Part shown: positions 35,086-45,407 of the stretch, one piece after another
How the letters are laid out: the number at the start of each line of letters is the position of its first letter
Numbering within the stretch: position 1 is the stretch's first letter
DNA from: Nocardioides jejuensis
GTDB lineage: Bacteria > Actinomycetota > Actinomycetes > Propionibacteriales > Nocardioidaceae
Assembly: GCF_004337475.1 (NCBI RefSeq)
Contig: NZ_SJZJ01000004.1
Span: 1 to 64,000, forward strand
Reading direction: 5' to 3'
Length of the DNA stretch: 64,000 nt
Notes under the pieces: model-generated
The model's input: the letters and a program-made list of their open reading frames with translations, nothing else
What the model was told of the DNA's origin: nothing
Databases searched by the model: none
Made by a program: the position numbers and the translations under genes

Positions 35086-36516
35086 GTGGCTCTCGACGCT
35101 CTCTCCTCTGTCCTGCACGACGCGATCGCCGCGACGGGTGACGCCCCGTCGGGCCTCCTCCCGGCGCGTGACCAGATGGCGCTGTCGCTGGGATCCCACA
35201 TCGTGCTCGCCTGCTTCGGCGTCGCGTTCCCGTCGATGATCTTCGTCGTCCACATCCTCGGCCTGCGGGGCAACGCGACCGCGTTGACGCTGGCCAAGCG
35301 GTGGTCGAAGGCGTCGGCGGTGCTCTTCGCGATCGGGGCCGTCTCCGGCACGGTGCTCAGCTTCGAGATGGGCCTGCTCTGGCCCGGCCTCATGGGCAAA
35401 TATGGCGATGTGCTCGGCCTGCCGTTCGCCTTCGAGGGCATGTCGTTCTTCATCGAGGCGATCTTCCTGGGCATCTACCTGTACGGCTGGGGGCGCATGT
35501 CGCCCAAGGTGCACCCGTTCATGCTGCTGCCGATGGCCGCTGCCGGCATCTTCGGCACCTTCTGCGTCCTGTCGGTCAATGCGTGGATGAACTGGCCCAC
35601 CGGCTTCCGGCTGGTCAATGGCGAGGTGACCGACGTTCACCCCTGGCGGGCGATGTTCAACGAGCGGGTCTGGCTGCAGTTCGCCCACATGTGGGTCGGT
35701 GCGTTCATGGTCGTCGGCTTCACGGTGGCCGGGGTGTACGCCGTCGGCATGCTCAAGGGGCGTCGCGACGCACACCACCGGCTCGGGTTCCTCGTGCCCT
35801 TCGTCTTTGCCAGCTGTGCGGCGCTGGTGCAGCCCGTGATCGGCCACGTGCTCGGGTTCGGCATGGACGCCCACCAGCCCTCGAAGCTGGCGGCGTTCGA
35901 GTTCGCCGAGACGACGACCGACGGTGCCTCGCCGCTGCGGATCGGGGGCGTCTGGATCGACGGCAAGCCGCGCGGCACCATCGACATCCCCAAGGTCGGC
36001 TCGCTGGTCGCGGAGAACTCCTTCACCAAGCCGGTCACCGGCATGGACACGATCCCGGCTGCCGACCGTCCCGACGATTCCGCGATCAACATCGCTCACT
36101 GGACCTTCCAGTCGATGATCGGCCTCGGGAGTGCGCTGGCCGGCGGCGTCGTGCTGTTCTGGTTCGCGCGCTGGCGCAGACGCGACCTGCTCGCCAACCG
36201 CTGGTTCCTGCGGGGCGTCGCCCTCGCCGGGCCGGCGGCCATCCTCGCTCTCGAGTTCGGCTGGACGGCGACCGAGGTCGGCCGGCAACCCTGGGTGGTC
36301 TACGGCTACCTCCGCACCGCGGATGCGGCGACGGACAACCCCTGGCTGTGGTGGTCGCTCGGCGGCGTGACCGTCCTGTACGTCGCCATGGGCATCGCCG
36401 GCGCTGTGGTGCTGCGTTCGATGTCGCGCCGCTGGCGTGAGGGCGTGGCCGACCTGCCGTCGCCGTACGGCCCGGCCCGCATCCAGGAGACCGCCGACAA
36501 GGGAGCCCACGCATGA
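35086..36516 (+). CDS. cydA: Cytochrome bd-type quinol oxidase subunit I
   Basis: 476 residues from the GTG at 35086, with about nine membrane helices. The N-terminal LARDQMALSLGSHIVLACFG holds the haem-ligand His. The GRQPW motif (ATEVGRQPWVVYGYLRT) is present and the quinol loop is short, as in the cyanide-insensitive (CIO) branch. It oxidises quinol and reduces oxygen to water without proton pumping. An earlier in-frame GTG at 35050 is possible, but the extra residues do not look membrane-like. It overlaps cydB by four bases. The CydDC assembly exporter is not in this window. Confidence 0.92.
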   Translation: MALDALSSVLHDAIAATGDAPSGLLPARDQMALSLGSHIVLACFGVAFPSMIFVVHILGLRGNATALTLAKRWSKASAVLFAIGAVSGTVLSFEMGLLWPGLMGKYGDVLGLPFAFEGMSFFIEAIFLGIYLYGWGRMSPKVHPFMLLPMAAAGIFGTFCVLSVNAWMNWPTGFRLVNGEVTDVHPWRAMFNERVWLQFAHMWVGAFMVVGFTVAGVYAVGMLKGRRDAHHRLGFLVPFVFASCAALVQPVIGHVLGFGMDAHQPSKLAAFEFAETTTDGASPLRIGGVWIDGKPRGTIDIPKVGSLVAENSFTKPVTGMDTIPAADRPDDSAINIAHWTFQSMIGLGSALAGGVVLFWFARWRRRDLLANRWFLRGVALAGPAAILALEFGWTATEVGRQPWVVYGYLRTADAATDNPWLWWSLGGVTVLYVAMGIAGAVVLRSMSRRWREGVADLPSPYGPARIQETADKGAHA

Positions 36517-37514
36517 GCGCCGAGCTGATCGTTGCCGCCGCCCTCTTCACCGGTGTCCTCGCCTACGCGATCTTCGGTGGCGCCGACTTCGGATCCGGCT
36601 TCTTCGATGCCACGGCCGGCGGTGCCCGCCGCGGCGCAGAGCTGCGCACGCTGATCGACCACAGCATCGGCCCCGTCTGGGAGGCCAACCACGTCTGGCT
36701 GGTCTACATCCTGGTGACCTGGTGGACGGCGTTCCCCACGGCGTTCGCCGCGGCCATGACGACCCTGTGGCTGCCGCTCATGCTGGCCCTGCTCGGGATC
36801 GTGCTCCGCGGCGCCAGCTTCGCCTTCCGCAAGTACTCAGAGACGCTCGGCGAGGCGCGGCTCTTCGGCGGCATCTTCGCTCTCTCGTCGCTGATCACGC
36901 CGTTCTTCCTCGGCTGCACGGCCGGTGCGATCGCCTCGGGCCGCGTCCCGGCAGGGGGCCACGGTGACCTGATCACCTCCTGGCTCAACCCGACCGGTGT
37001 TGTCGGAGGACTGGTCGCCGGCGGCACGTGTGCGTTCCTGGCCGGGTCGTTCCTCGTCGCCGATGCGGCACGCGCGGGCCACGAACACCTCGCTGACCAG
37101 TTGCGGATCCGCATGCTCGGCGTGGGCGTGGCCACCGGCCTCGTGGTCTTCGCCGGTCTCTTCCTGCTGCGCTCGGATGCGCCGACGCTCTTTGACGGGC
37201 TGTCGGGACGTGCGCTCCCGCTCGTCCTGCTCTCGGCCGGGGCCGGCCTGGCCACCCTCGTGCTCGTCGCGCGGCGCCGCTATGCGGTGGCCCGGTTCAC
37301 GGCGGTCGGTGCGGTCGGCACCGTCGTGCTCGGCTGGGGTGTCGCCCAGTACCCGTGGTTGCTCGTCGACCAGGTGAAGTTCGCCGATGCCGCCGGTGCT
37401 CCGGCGACGCTTCACGCCTTGATCTTCGCGACCGTGCTCGCCGCGGTGCTGGTGGTCCCGGCGCTGGCCTACCTCTACTACCTGACCCAGACGGAGCGCT
37501 GGACCAAGCACTGA
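36513..37514 (+). CDS. cydB: Cytochrome bd-type quinol oxidase subunit II
   Basis: 333 residues, eight to nine membrane helices. The N-terminal FGGADFGSGFFDATAGG and VWEANHVWLVYILVTWW motifs are diagnostic of CydB, with the RGASFAFRKY segment after. It pairs with CydA as the structural subunit. It starts inside the cydA stop (ATGA). Confidence 0.94.
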   Translation: MSAELIVAAALFTGVLAYAIFGGADFGSGFFDATAGGARRGAELRTLIDHSIGPVWEANHVWLVYILVTWWTAFPTAFAAAMTTLWLPLMLALLGIVLRGASFAFRKYSETLGEARLFGGIFALSSLITPFFLGCTAGAIASGRVPAGGHGDLITSWLNPTGVVGGLVAGGTCAFLAGSFLVADAARAGHEHLADQLRIRMLGVGVATGLVVFAGLFLLRSDAPTLFDGLSGRALPLVLLSAGAGLATLVLVARRRYAVARFTAVGAVGTVVLGWGVAQYPWLLVDQVKFADAAGAPATLHALIFATVLAAVLVVPALAYLYYLTQTERWTKH

Positions 37515-37582
37515 CCGACCCTTCTGCCTGCGTCCATGGCGGGTTGGGGATCGGTTCACGCGGGTGTGGTTCAACAGGACCC

Positions 37583-40241
<2,659 letters not shown>

Positions 40242-40251
40242 TCCACTCGTC

Positions 40252-40317
40252 GAAACCCGGGTCTTGGCACGCCGAGACCCGGGTTTTGCCGTCTTCAGAC
40301 CCGGGTTTTGGCGGCTG
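40252..40317 (+). repeat. 22-bp iterated repeat, core type B (locus 1, direct part)
   Basis: Three 22-bp units start at 40252, 40274 and 40296, each GA(A/G)AC or CAGAC followed by CCGGGT(T/C)TTG. They begin 11 bp after the groEL stop. Inverted units of the same type lie on the far side, at 40437-40480. Confidence 0.88.
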
Positions 40318-40382
40318 CCGCCGGCGCGTGGGAGACTGGACGCAGTCGACCGAACGGGGCTTCCACCCTGCAGGTCGAACAG

Positions 40383-40417
40383 AAGGGCCCCGGTGTCTTC
40401 CGGGGCCCTTTGCTTTT
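40383..40417 (+). terminator. Intrinsic terminator after groEL
   Basis: AAGGGCCCCGG (40383-40393) pairs perfectly with 40400-40410 around a 6-nt loop, followed by TTTGCTTTT. It lies inside the intergenic repeat region, on the groEL side of alkB. Confidence 0.85.
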
Positions 40418-40436
40418 GCCGGGTATTCGCGTGCCC

Positions 40437-40480
40437 TGCGCGCCACTACCCGGGACTCGACACGTCAAAACCCGGGACTC
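40437..40480 (-). repeat. 22-bp iterated repeat, core type B (locus 1, inverted part)
   Basis: Two 22-bp units read on the minus strand (40459-40480 and 40437-40458), each beginning GAGTCCCGGGT. They adjoin the stop of the minus-strand alkB-like gene and mirror the direct units after groEL. Confidence 0.85.
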
Positions 40481-40485
40481 GGCGG

Positions 40486-41112
40486 TCAGCTGACGCCGGC
40501 GGGGCGGAACTGCACCGAGACCCGTGGCCCGGCCGCGGCCACCTTCGGCACCGCGTGCTGCCAGGTCCGCTGGCAGGAGCCGCCCATGACCAGCAGGTCG
40601 CCGTGGCCCATCGTGAAGGCGATCGAGGCACCGCCGGACTCCGGGCGGAGCAGCAGGCGGCGCGGGTCGCCGAACGAGAGGATCGCGACCATCGTGTCCT
40701 CGTTGGCACCGCGGCCGATCCGGTCACCATGCCAGGCCACCGAGTCGCGGCCGTCGCGGTAGTAACAGCAGCCGGCGGTCACGAACGGTTCGCCCAGCTC
40801 CGGCAGGTAATGGTTGGTCAGCGCCTGACGCGCGCTCGTGAGCACGCGGTGTGGCAGGCGGTCGTCGCCGGCGTACGTGTGGACGAGACGGGGGACGTCG
40901 ACGACGCGGTCGTACATCTCGCGCTGCTCGGCGCGCCACGGGACGTCGCGGACGAGCGCGCGGAAGACCTCGGAGGAGCCCTGCACCCACGAGCGTCGTA
41001 CGTCGATCCAGGCGCCGTCGCCGAGGACGGTGCGCTCGACCGACCCGCGGAGCCGGCCGAGGGACACCTCGGGAGCGAGGTCGAACAGGTCGCCCTGGAA
41101 CTCGACGGACAT
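40486..41112 (-). CDS. AlkB-like 2-oxoglutarate/Fe(II) DNA dealkylase
   Basis: 208 residues. The iron-binding HxD in VAWHGDRIG, the distal His in TWQHAVPK and the 2-oxoglutarate Arg in RVSVQFRP are present, as is the NHYLPELGEPF nucleotide-handling segment of the family. It probably removes alkyl lesions such as 1-methyladenine from DNA by oxidation. ATG at 41112. A perfect LexA box lies 21 bp upstream, so damage induction is expected. Confidence 0.88.
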   Translation of the reverse strand: MSVEFQGDLFDLAPEVSLGRLRGSVERTVLGDGAWIDVRRSWVQGSSEVFRALVRDVPWRAEQREMYDRVVDVPRLVHTYAGDDRLPHRVLTSARQALTNHYLPELGEPFVTAGCCYYRDGRDSVAWHGDRIGRGANEDTMVAILSFGDPRRLLLRPESGGASIAFTMGHGDLLVMGGSCQRTWQHAVPKVAAAGPRVSVQFRPAGVS

Positions 41113-41132
41113 GGGACGAGGCTAGCAGTTGA

Positions 41133-41148
41133 TCGAACACAGGTTCGA
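41133..41148. promoter_or_regulatory. LexA SOS box for the alkB-like gene
   Basis: TCGAAC-ACAG-GTTCGA is an exact match to the actinobacterial SOS box (TCGAAC-n4-GTTCGA), extended to 8-bp arms (41131-41150). It lies 21 bp before the alkB-like start codon, where bound LexA would block transcription. Confidence 0.9.
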
Positions 41149-41167
41149 TCGACCCGGGGTGTCCGTC

Positions 41168-41183
41168 TAGTCAGATCGGACTA
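41168..41183. promoter_or_regulatory. Palindrome upstream of the GntR gene
   Basis: TAGTC-n6-GACTA lies 79 bp before the GntR start. A site of this size in this position is a candidate autoregulatory operator. Confidence 0.45.
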
Positions 41184-41261
41184 TTTGCCGGCAATGTGGA
41201 CATGGATGGTTGCCATTTCATCCACACTCGGCCCGTGGCACGGACCGTGGGGGAACAGCGC

Positions 41262-41960
41262 GTGGAATCGCCGAAGTTGAAGTACGTCCAGGTCCGCGAC
41301 CACCTGCGCGGGCTCCTCGCCGACGCGGACCCCGGCATGGCGGTCCCGTCCGAGCGTGAGCTGGTGCAGCAGTTCGGCGTTGCCCGTATGACCGTCCGTC
41401 AGGCCGTCGACGCGCTGGTGGCCGAGGGCCTGCTCGAGCGGAGCCCCGGCCGCGGCACGTTCGTCGCCGAGCCGACCCTGCCGGCCACCGGCATCCAGGG
41501 CTTCACCGAGGACATGCGTCGCCGTGGGCTCGACACGGACTCGACGACCGTCCTCGCCCGTGTCGAGAAGGCGAACGGCGGCATCGCCCGCGCCCTCGGC
41601 CTCACCGCGGGGGACCCGGTCATCCACTGGAAGCGCGTACGCCGTGCCGACGGCGCGGCGATCTGCATCGAGGACACCTACCTCAACGAGGTCATGCTCC
41701 CTGGCTTCCTGCAGGCCGCCATGCCGGCCAGCCTGTACGCCGTCCTCGACCGCCGCGCGCTCCGACCGACCTGGGCCGAGGACGTCTTCACGGCTGCCCT
41801 CGCCACGGCGGAGGAGGCCGCCCTGCTCGGGATCGAGGCCGGCGAACCAGTCCTGCAGATCAGCCGTCGTGCGCTGCACCGCAACCGGCCGATTGCGGTC
41901 TCGCGCAGCGTGTACGTCGCCGGACTCCACTCCGCGCACGTCCAGTACGCCGACCTCTGA
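41262..41960 (+). CDS. GntR-family (HutC subfamily) transcriptional regulator
   Basis: 232 residues from GTG at 41262, preferred because GGGGGA lies 7-8 nt upstream. The N-terminal winged helix (about residues 5-70) has the GntR signature VPSERELVQQFGVARMTVRQ and GRGTFVA. Residues about 85-225 form a UTRA ligand-binding domain (WKRVRRADGAAICIEDTYL, ISRRALHRNRPIAVSRSVY). Such regulators often sense sugars or amino-sugar phosphates, but no transport or catabolic gene is adjacent, so the target is unknown. Confidence 0.9.
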   Translation: MESPKLKYVQVRDHLRGLLADADPGMAVPSERELVQQFGVARMTVRQAVDALVAEGLLERSPGRGTFVAEPTLPATGIQGFTEDMRRRGLDTDSTTVLARVEKANGGIARALGLTAGDPVIHWKRVRRADGAAICIEDTYLNEVMLPGFLQAAMPASLYAVLDRRALRPTWAEDVFTAALATAEEAALLGIEAGEPVLQISRRALHRNRPIAVSRSVYVAGLHSAHVQYADL

Positions 41961-41975
41961 GCGAGGCTGGTCGGC

Positions 41976-43391
41976 TCAGCCGGCGCAGCCGCGGGCGAGG
42001 CGCCGGAACTCCGCCATGGTGGCGGGCGAAGCGGTGTCCGCCTGGATCTGGGCCGGCGTGAAGTGCTCGACGAGTGCGGTGCCGTAGCAGCGGGCAGCGT
42101 CGTGCGGCCAGTGGTCCTTGATCAGGCTGCGCGTCACGTAGGTGCGCTCCAGGGCGAGGTTGAGCGCCGCGTCGGAGTGGCCGTCGTCGCCCTTGGCGGC
42201 GGTGCCGGGGTCGCAAGAGGAGAAGAGCAGACCCTTGTGTCCCTCGCGCGACACGGTCGCGACGCCCTTCGGCCCGCGACGGATCCACTCCGTCAGGGCG
42301 GTGTGCAGCTCGTCGGCGTCGCGCGCGGTGTCGCCGACGTACCGGATGTCGACGCAGGACTTCCCTGACGCGTTCGTGTAGGCGACGTACCGGTCACCGC
42401 CCCAGCCGTCGGTCGCGGTGAGTGCCTGACGCACGGGCAGTCGGGCCGCGAGCGTGAAGAGCCAGCCGGTCGACTCGAAGGTGTTGCTGTCGAACTCCTT
42501 CTCGCCCTTCGACAGCTCCGGCTTGTCCACCTTCACGGCCTTCTGGCCGTCCCAGGTCAGCGTGAACGGGTCGAGGAGGTTCTCCTCGGTGGTCGGCGGC
42601 CTGCGGAAGAGCTTGTCGACCTCGTCCTTGCCGTCGAGCGTGGCCACGTCGAGCAGGGCCTCGCCGAGCGTGTACGGGGCGCCCTGCATCGTGCGCAGCA
42701 CCTCCGGCACGTCCTTGATCGACTTCTTCGCTCCGCGGTACTGGCGCGCCTCGTCGCGGTGCAGCGCTCGCCGCTGCTCCGGAGTCAGCTGCGCGGCGTA
42801 CTTCGTCTGGATCCGGGAGGCGTCGCCCTCGACGAGGGCGTCGTAGGCGAGGCCCTCGCTGTCGTCCTTCTTGGCCAGCTGGTGGCTGCGCTTGGCGGAG
42901 TCGAAGTTCTGGTCCTGGAGGACGTGCACCAGCTCGTGGACGAGCGTCGACTTCATCGCAGGGGTGATCCGCGTGCCGCGCACCCGGATCAGCTTGTCGT
43001 CGAGCGAGTAGTACGCGAGCGTCCCGCCGGTGCTCAGCTTGTCCTGTTCGTCGAAGAGGTCGACGTCGCCGTGCACCAGTCCGAGCGCGCGCATCATGCC
43101 GGTCCAGTGCTCGAGGTCCTCGAGGTCGTCCTTGCTGAGGTCGCCCTTGTCGCTGCTCAGCTCCTTCTCGAACTCCTTCGGCGTCTGGAACTCCACCGTC
43201 ACCGGATGCGTGAACTCGAGGTGTCGCAGCTTCGAGGCGAGGTGGACATACGGCAGGACGCGCTTGTCCCACGTCTTCGGGAACGTCGGGCCGGCGTCGG
43301 CCTTCGTGCTGTGCGGCAACGAGCAACCCGCCACGGGCAGGAGCAGGGCAGCGCAGGTGAGGGCGGCGGTACGCCGGAAAGCGGGCTTCAC
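41976..43391 (-). CDS. Lipoprotein zinc metallopeptidase-like protein
   Basis: 471 residues. Lipobox LLPVAGC puts the lipidated Cys at 23. The zinc motif HELVH is at 152-156 and a downstream LVEGDAS supplies the likely third ligand Glu (about residue 185), so a gluzincin-type metalloprotease is suggested. The C-terminal half has four cysteines and no known domain. The start is GTG at 43391, with poor ribosome-binding sequence. It is outward-facing on the membrane; the substrate is unknown. Confidence 0.78.
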   Translation of the reverse strand: MKPAFRRTAALTCAALLLPVAGCSLPHSTKADAGPTFPKTWDKRVLPYVHLASKLRHLEFTHPVTVEFQTPKEFEKELSSDKGDLSKDDLEDLEHWTGMMRALGLVHGDVDLFDEQDKLSTGGTLAYYSLDDKLIRVRGTRITPAMKSTLVHELVHVLQDQNFDSAKRSHQLAKKDDSEGLAYDALVEGDASRIQTKYAAQLTPEQRRALHRDEARQYRGAKKSIKDVPEVLRTMQGAPYTLGEALLDVATLDGKDEVDKLFRRPPTTEENLLDPFTLTWDGQKAVKVDKPELSKGEKEFDSNTFESTGWLFTLAARLPVRQALTATDGWGGDRYVAYTNASGKSCVDIRYVGDTARDADELHTALTEWIRRGPKGVATVSREGHKGLLFSSCDPGTAAKGDDGHSDAALNLALERTYVTRSLIKDHWPHDAARCYGTALVEHFTPAQIQADTASPATMAEFRRLARGCAG

Positions 43392-43457
43392 AGCCGGAGG
43401 CTAATCGCGTCGTGCCGCCCTCGTCCGGCGAATGGAGACGGCCGGCCAGCGGGGCCA

Positions 43458-43493
43458 GACCCTCAGAGGTCGCAAGGACGACCTCCGAGGGTC
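43458..43493. other. 15-bp inverted repeat sharing an arm with the xpb 3' end
   Basis: GACCCTCAGAGGTCG (43458-43472) pairs with 43479-43493 with one mismatch and a 6-nt loop. The 13 bases CCCTCAGAGGTCG recur exactly at 43620-43632, covering the XPB helicase stop codon. The 219 bp between the two genes otherwise hold only short GC-rich palindromes and no gene. Confidence 0.7.
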
Positions 43494-43622
43494 GCACGCC
43501 TGCTGCGCGGGACGCGGCACGCGTGCTGGCGGCGTTCTCGTCGGTCGCCGCGGCTCCGCCGCGTCTCCCTTCTCGGCCTTGCCAGCCCGGCGTCGCGTCC
43601 CGCTCGCAACGGCGCCCGGCCC

Positions 43623-45272
43623 TCAGAGGTCGTCCGCGTCGATGATCCGGTAGGCGTAGCCCTGCTCGGCGAGGAAGCGCTGCCGGTTCTGGGCGAAGTC
43701 GGCGTCGACGGTGTCGCGGCTGACGATCGTGTAGAAGTGCGCGACCTTGCCGTCCCGTCCCGGGCGCAGCAGCCGGCCGAGGCGCTGGGCCTCCTCCTGG
43801 CGTGAGCCATAGGACCCGGAGACCTGGATCGCGACCTCCGCGCTGGGCAGGTCGATCGAGAAGTTCGCGACCTTGCTGACGACGAGCAGCCCGATCTCGC
43901 CGGACCGGAACGCGTCGAAGAGCCTCTGGCGCTCCTTGACCGTGGTCTCGCCGGTGATGGTGGGCGCGGGCTCCTCGCCGGTGCCGAGGGACTGCGACAG
44001 CTCCTCGATCTGGTCGAGGTACTGCGCGATCACCAGCGTCGGCTGGTCCGCATGCTGCGCGACGAGCTTCCGCACGACGTCGATCTTGTGGTGCGTGCAG
44101 GCCGCGAGCCGGTAGCGCTCCTCCGGCTCGGCGGTCGCGTAGGCGATGCGCTCGCCCTGTGGCAGCGTCACGCGGACCTCGACGCAGTCGGCCGGCGCGA
44201 TGTAGCCCTGCGCCTCGATGTCCTTCCACGGGGCGTCGTAGCGCTTCGGCCCGATCAGCGAGAAGACGTCGCCCTCGCGGCCGTCCTCGCGCACGAGGGT
44301 GGCGGTGAGGCCGATGCGCCGACGGGCCTGCAGGTCGGCGGTCATCCGGAAGATCGGCGCGGGCAGCAGGTGCACCTCGTCGTACACGATGAGGCCCCAG
44401 TCGCGCGCGTCGAGCAGCTCCAGGTGGGGATAGGCGCCCTTCCGGCGCAGCGTCAGCACCTGGTACGTCGCGATGGTGACGGGGCGGATCTCCTTGACCG
44501 AGCCGGAGTACTCGCCGATCTCGTCCTCGGTCAGGCTCGTGCGCTTGACCAGCTCGTCCTTCCACTGCCGCGCGCTGACGGTGTTGGTGACGAGGATCAG
44601 CGTGGTCGCCTTGGCGTGCGCCATCGCGGCGGCGCCGACGAGCGTCTTGCCGGCACCACAGGGGAGTACGACGACCCCGGAGCCGCCGTGCCAGAACGAC
44701 TCGGCGGCCTCGGCCTGGTAGGGCCGCAGCTCCCATCCGGACTGGTCGAGCTCGATCGCGTGCGCCTCGCCGTCGACGTACCCGGCGAAGTCCTCGGCGG
44801 GCCAGCCGAGCTTGAGCAGCGCCTGCTTGAGGTTGCCGCGCTCGGAGCCGTGGACGACGACCATCTCGTCGGAGACCCGGGCGCCGAGCATGCCGGCCAC
44901 CTTCTTGCTGCGCAGGACCTCCTCGAAGACGGGGCGGTCGCTGGAGACCAGGACGAGGCCGTGCTCGTCGTGCTTCTCGAGGCTGAGGCGGCCGTAGCGG
45001 GCCATCGTCTCGGCGACGTCGATCAGCAGGGCGTGGGGGACGGCGTAGCGGCTGTGGGCCAGCAGCGCATCGATGACCTGCTCGGCGTCGTGGCCGGCCG
45101 CGCGGGCGTTCCACAGGCCGAGGTTGGTCAGCCGGTAGGTGTGGATGTGCTCGGGGGAGCGCTCGAGCTCCGCGAACGGCGCGATCGCCCGCCGCGCCTC
45201 GGCCGCCTTCGGGTGGTCGACCTCGAGCAGGAGGGTCTTGTCCGACTGGACGATGAGGGGGCCGTCGTTCAC
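43623..45272 (-). CDS. Bacterial XPB/ERCC3-type DNA repair helicase
   Basis: 549 residues, superfamily 2 helicase. An N-terminal damage-recognition-like domain is followed by Walker A PCGAGKTLVGAAAM, DEVH (YDEVHLLPAP), the RED motif in VREDGREGD, and C-terminal motif VI QRLGRLLRPG. It unwinds DNA 3' to 5' in the manner of archaeal/eukaryal XPB, a family kept by actinobacteria. The start is GTG at 45272. It lies just downstream of a helicase-associated gene on the same strand, separated by 135 bp of GC-rich short palindromes. Confidence 0.9.
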   Translation of the reverse strand: MNDGPLIVQSDKTLLLEVDHPKAAEARRAIAPFAELERSPEHIHTYRLTNLGLWNARAAGHDAEQVIDALLAHSRYAVPHALLIDVAETMARYGRLSLEKHDEHGLVLVSSDRPVFEEVLRSKKVAGMLGARVSDEMVVVHGSERGNLKQALLKLGWPAEDFAGYVDGEAHAIELDQSGWELRPYQAEAAESFWHGGSGVVVLPCGAGKTLVGAAAMAHAKATTLILVTNTVSARQWKDELVKRTSLTEDEIGEYSGSVKEIRPVTIATYQVLTLRRKGAYPHLELLDARDWGLIVYDEVHLLPAPIFRMTADLQARRRIGLTATLVREDGREGDVFSLIGPKRYDAPWKDIEAQGYIAPADCVEVRVTLPQGERIAYATAEPEERYRLAACTHHKIDVVRKLVAQHADQPTLVIAQYLDQIEELSQSLGTGEEPAPTITGETTVKERQRLFDAFRSGEIGLLVVSKVANFSIDLPSAEVAIQVSGSYGSRQEEAQRLGRLLRPGRDGKVAHFYTIVSRDTVDADFAQNRQRFLAEQGYAYRIIDADDL

Positions 45273-45407
45273 CGCGCGAGTCTACGGGCTGGTGCTGGCC
45301 TGCCGGCCGCGCTCCGCGCTGCCCACCCGGCTTCGGGCTCGCTCGCTGCGCTCGCTACCACCCTCACGTGCCGGGCGGACGGCGCTGCGCGCGCCCGTCG
45401 GCCCCGA

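Noticed and set aside
42394-45114. 906-codon open frame across the metallopeptidase and XPB genes
   Set aside because: It bridges two recognised minus-strand genes in another frame and consists of Arg/Gly/Ala low-complexity sequence.
45273-45407. Small gene between the XPB helicase and its partner
   Set aside because: The 135 bp hold only short GC-rich palindromes with no start, ribosome site or codon bias.
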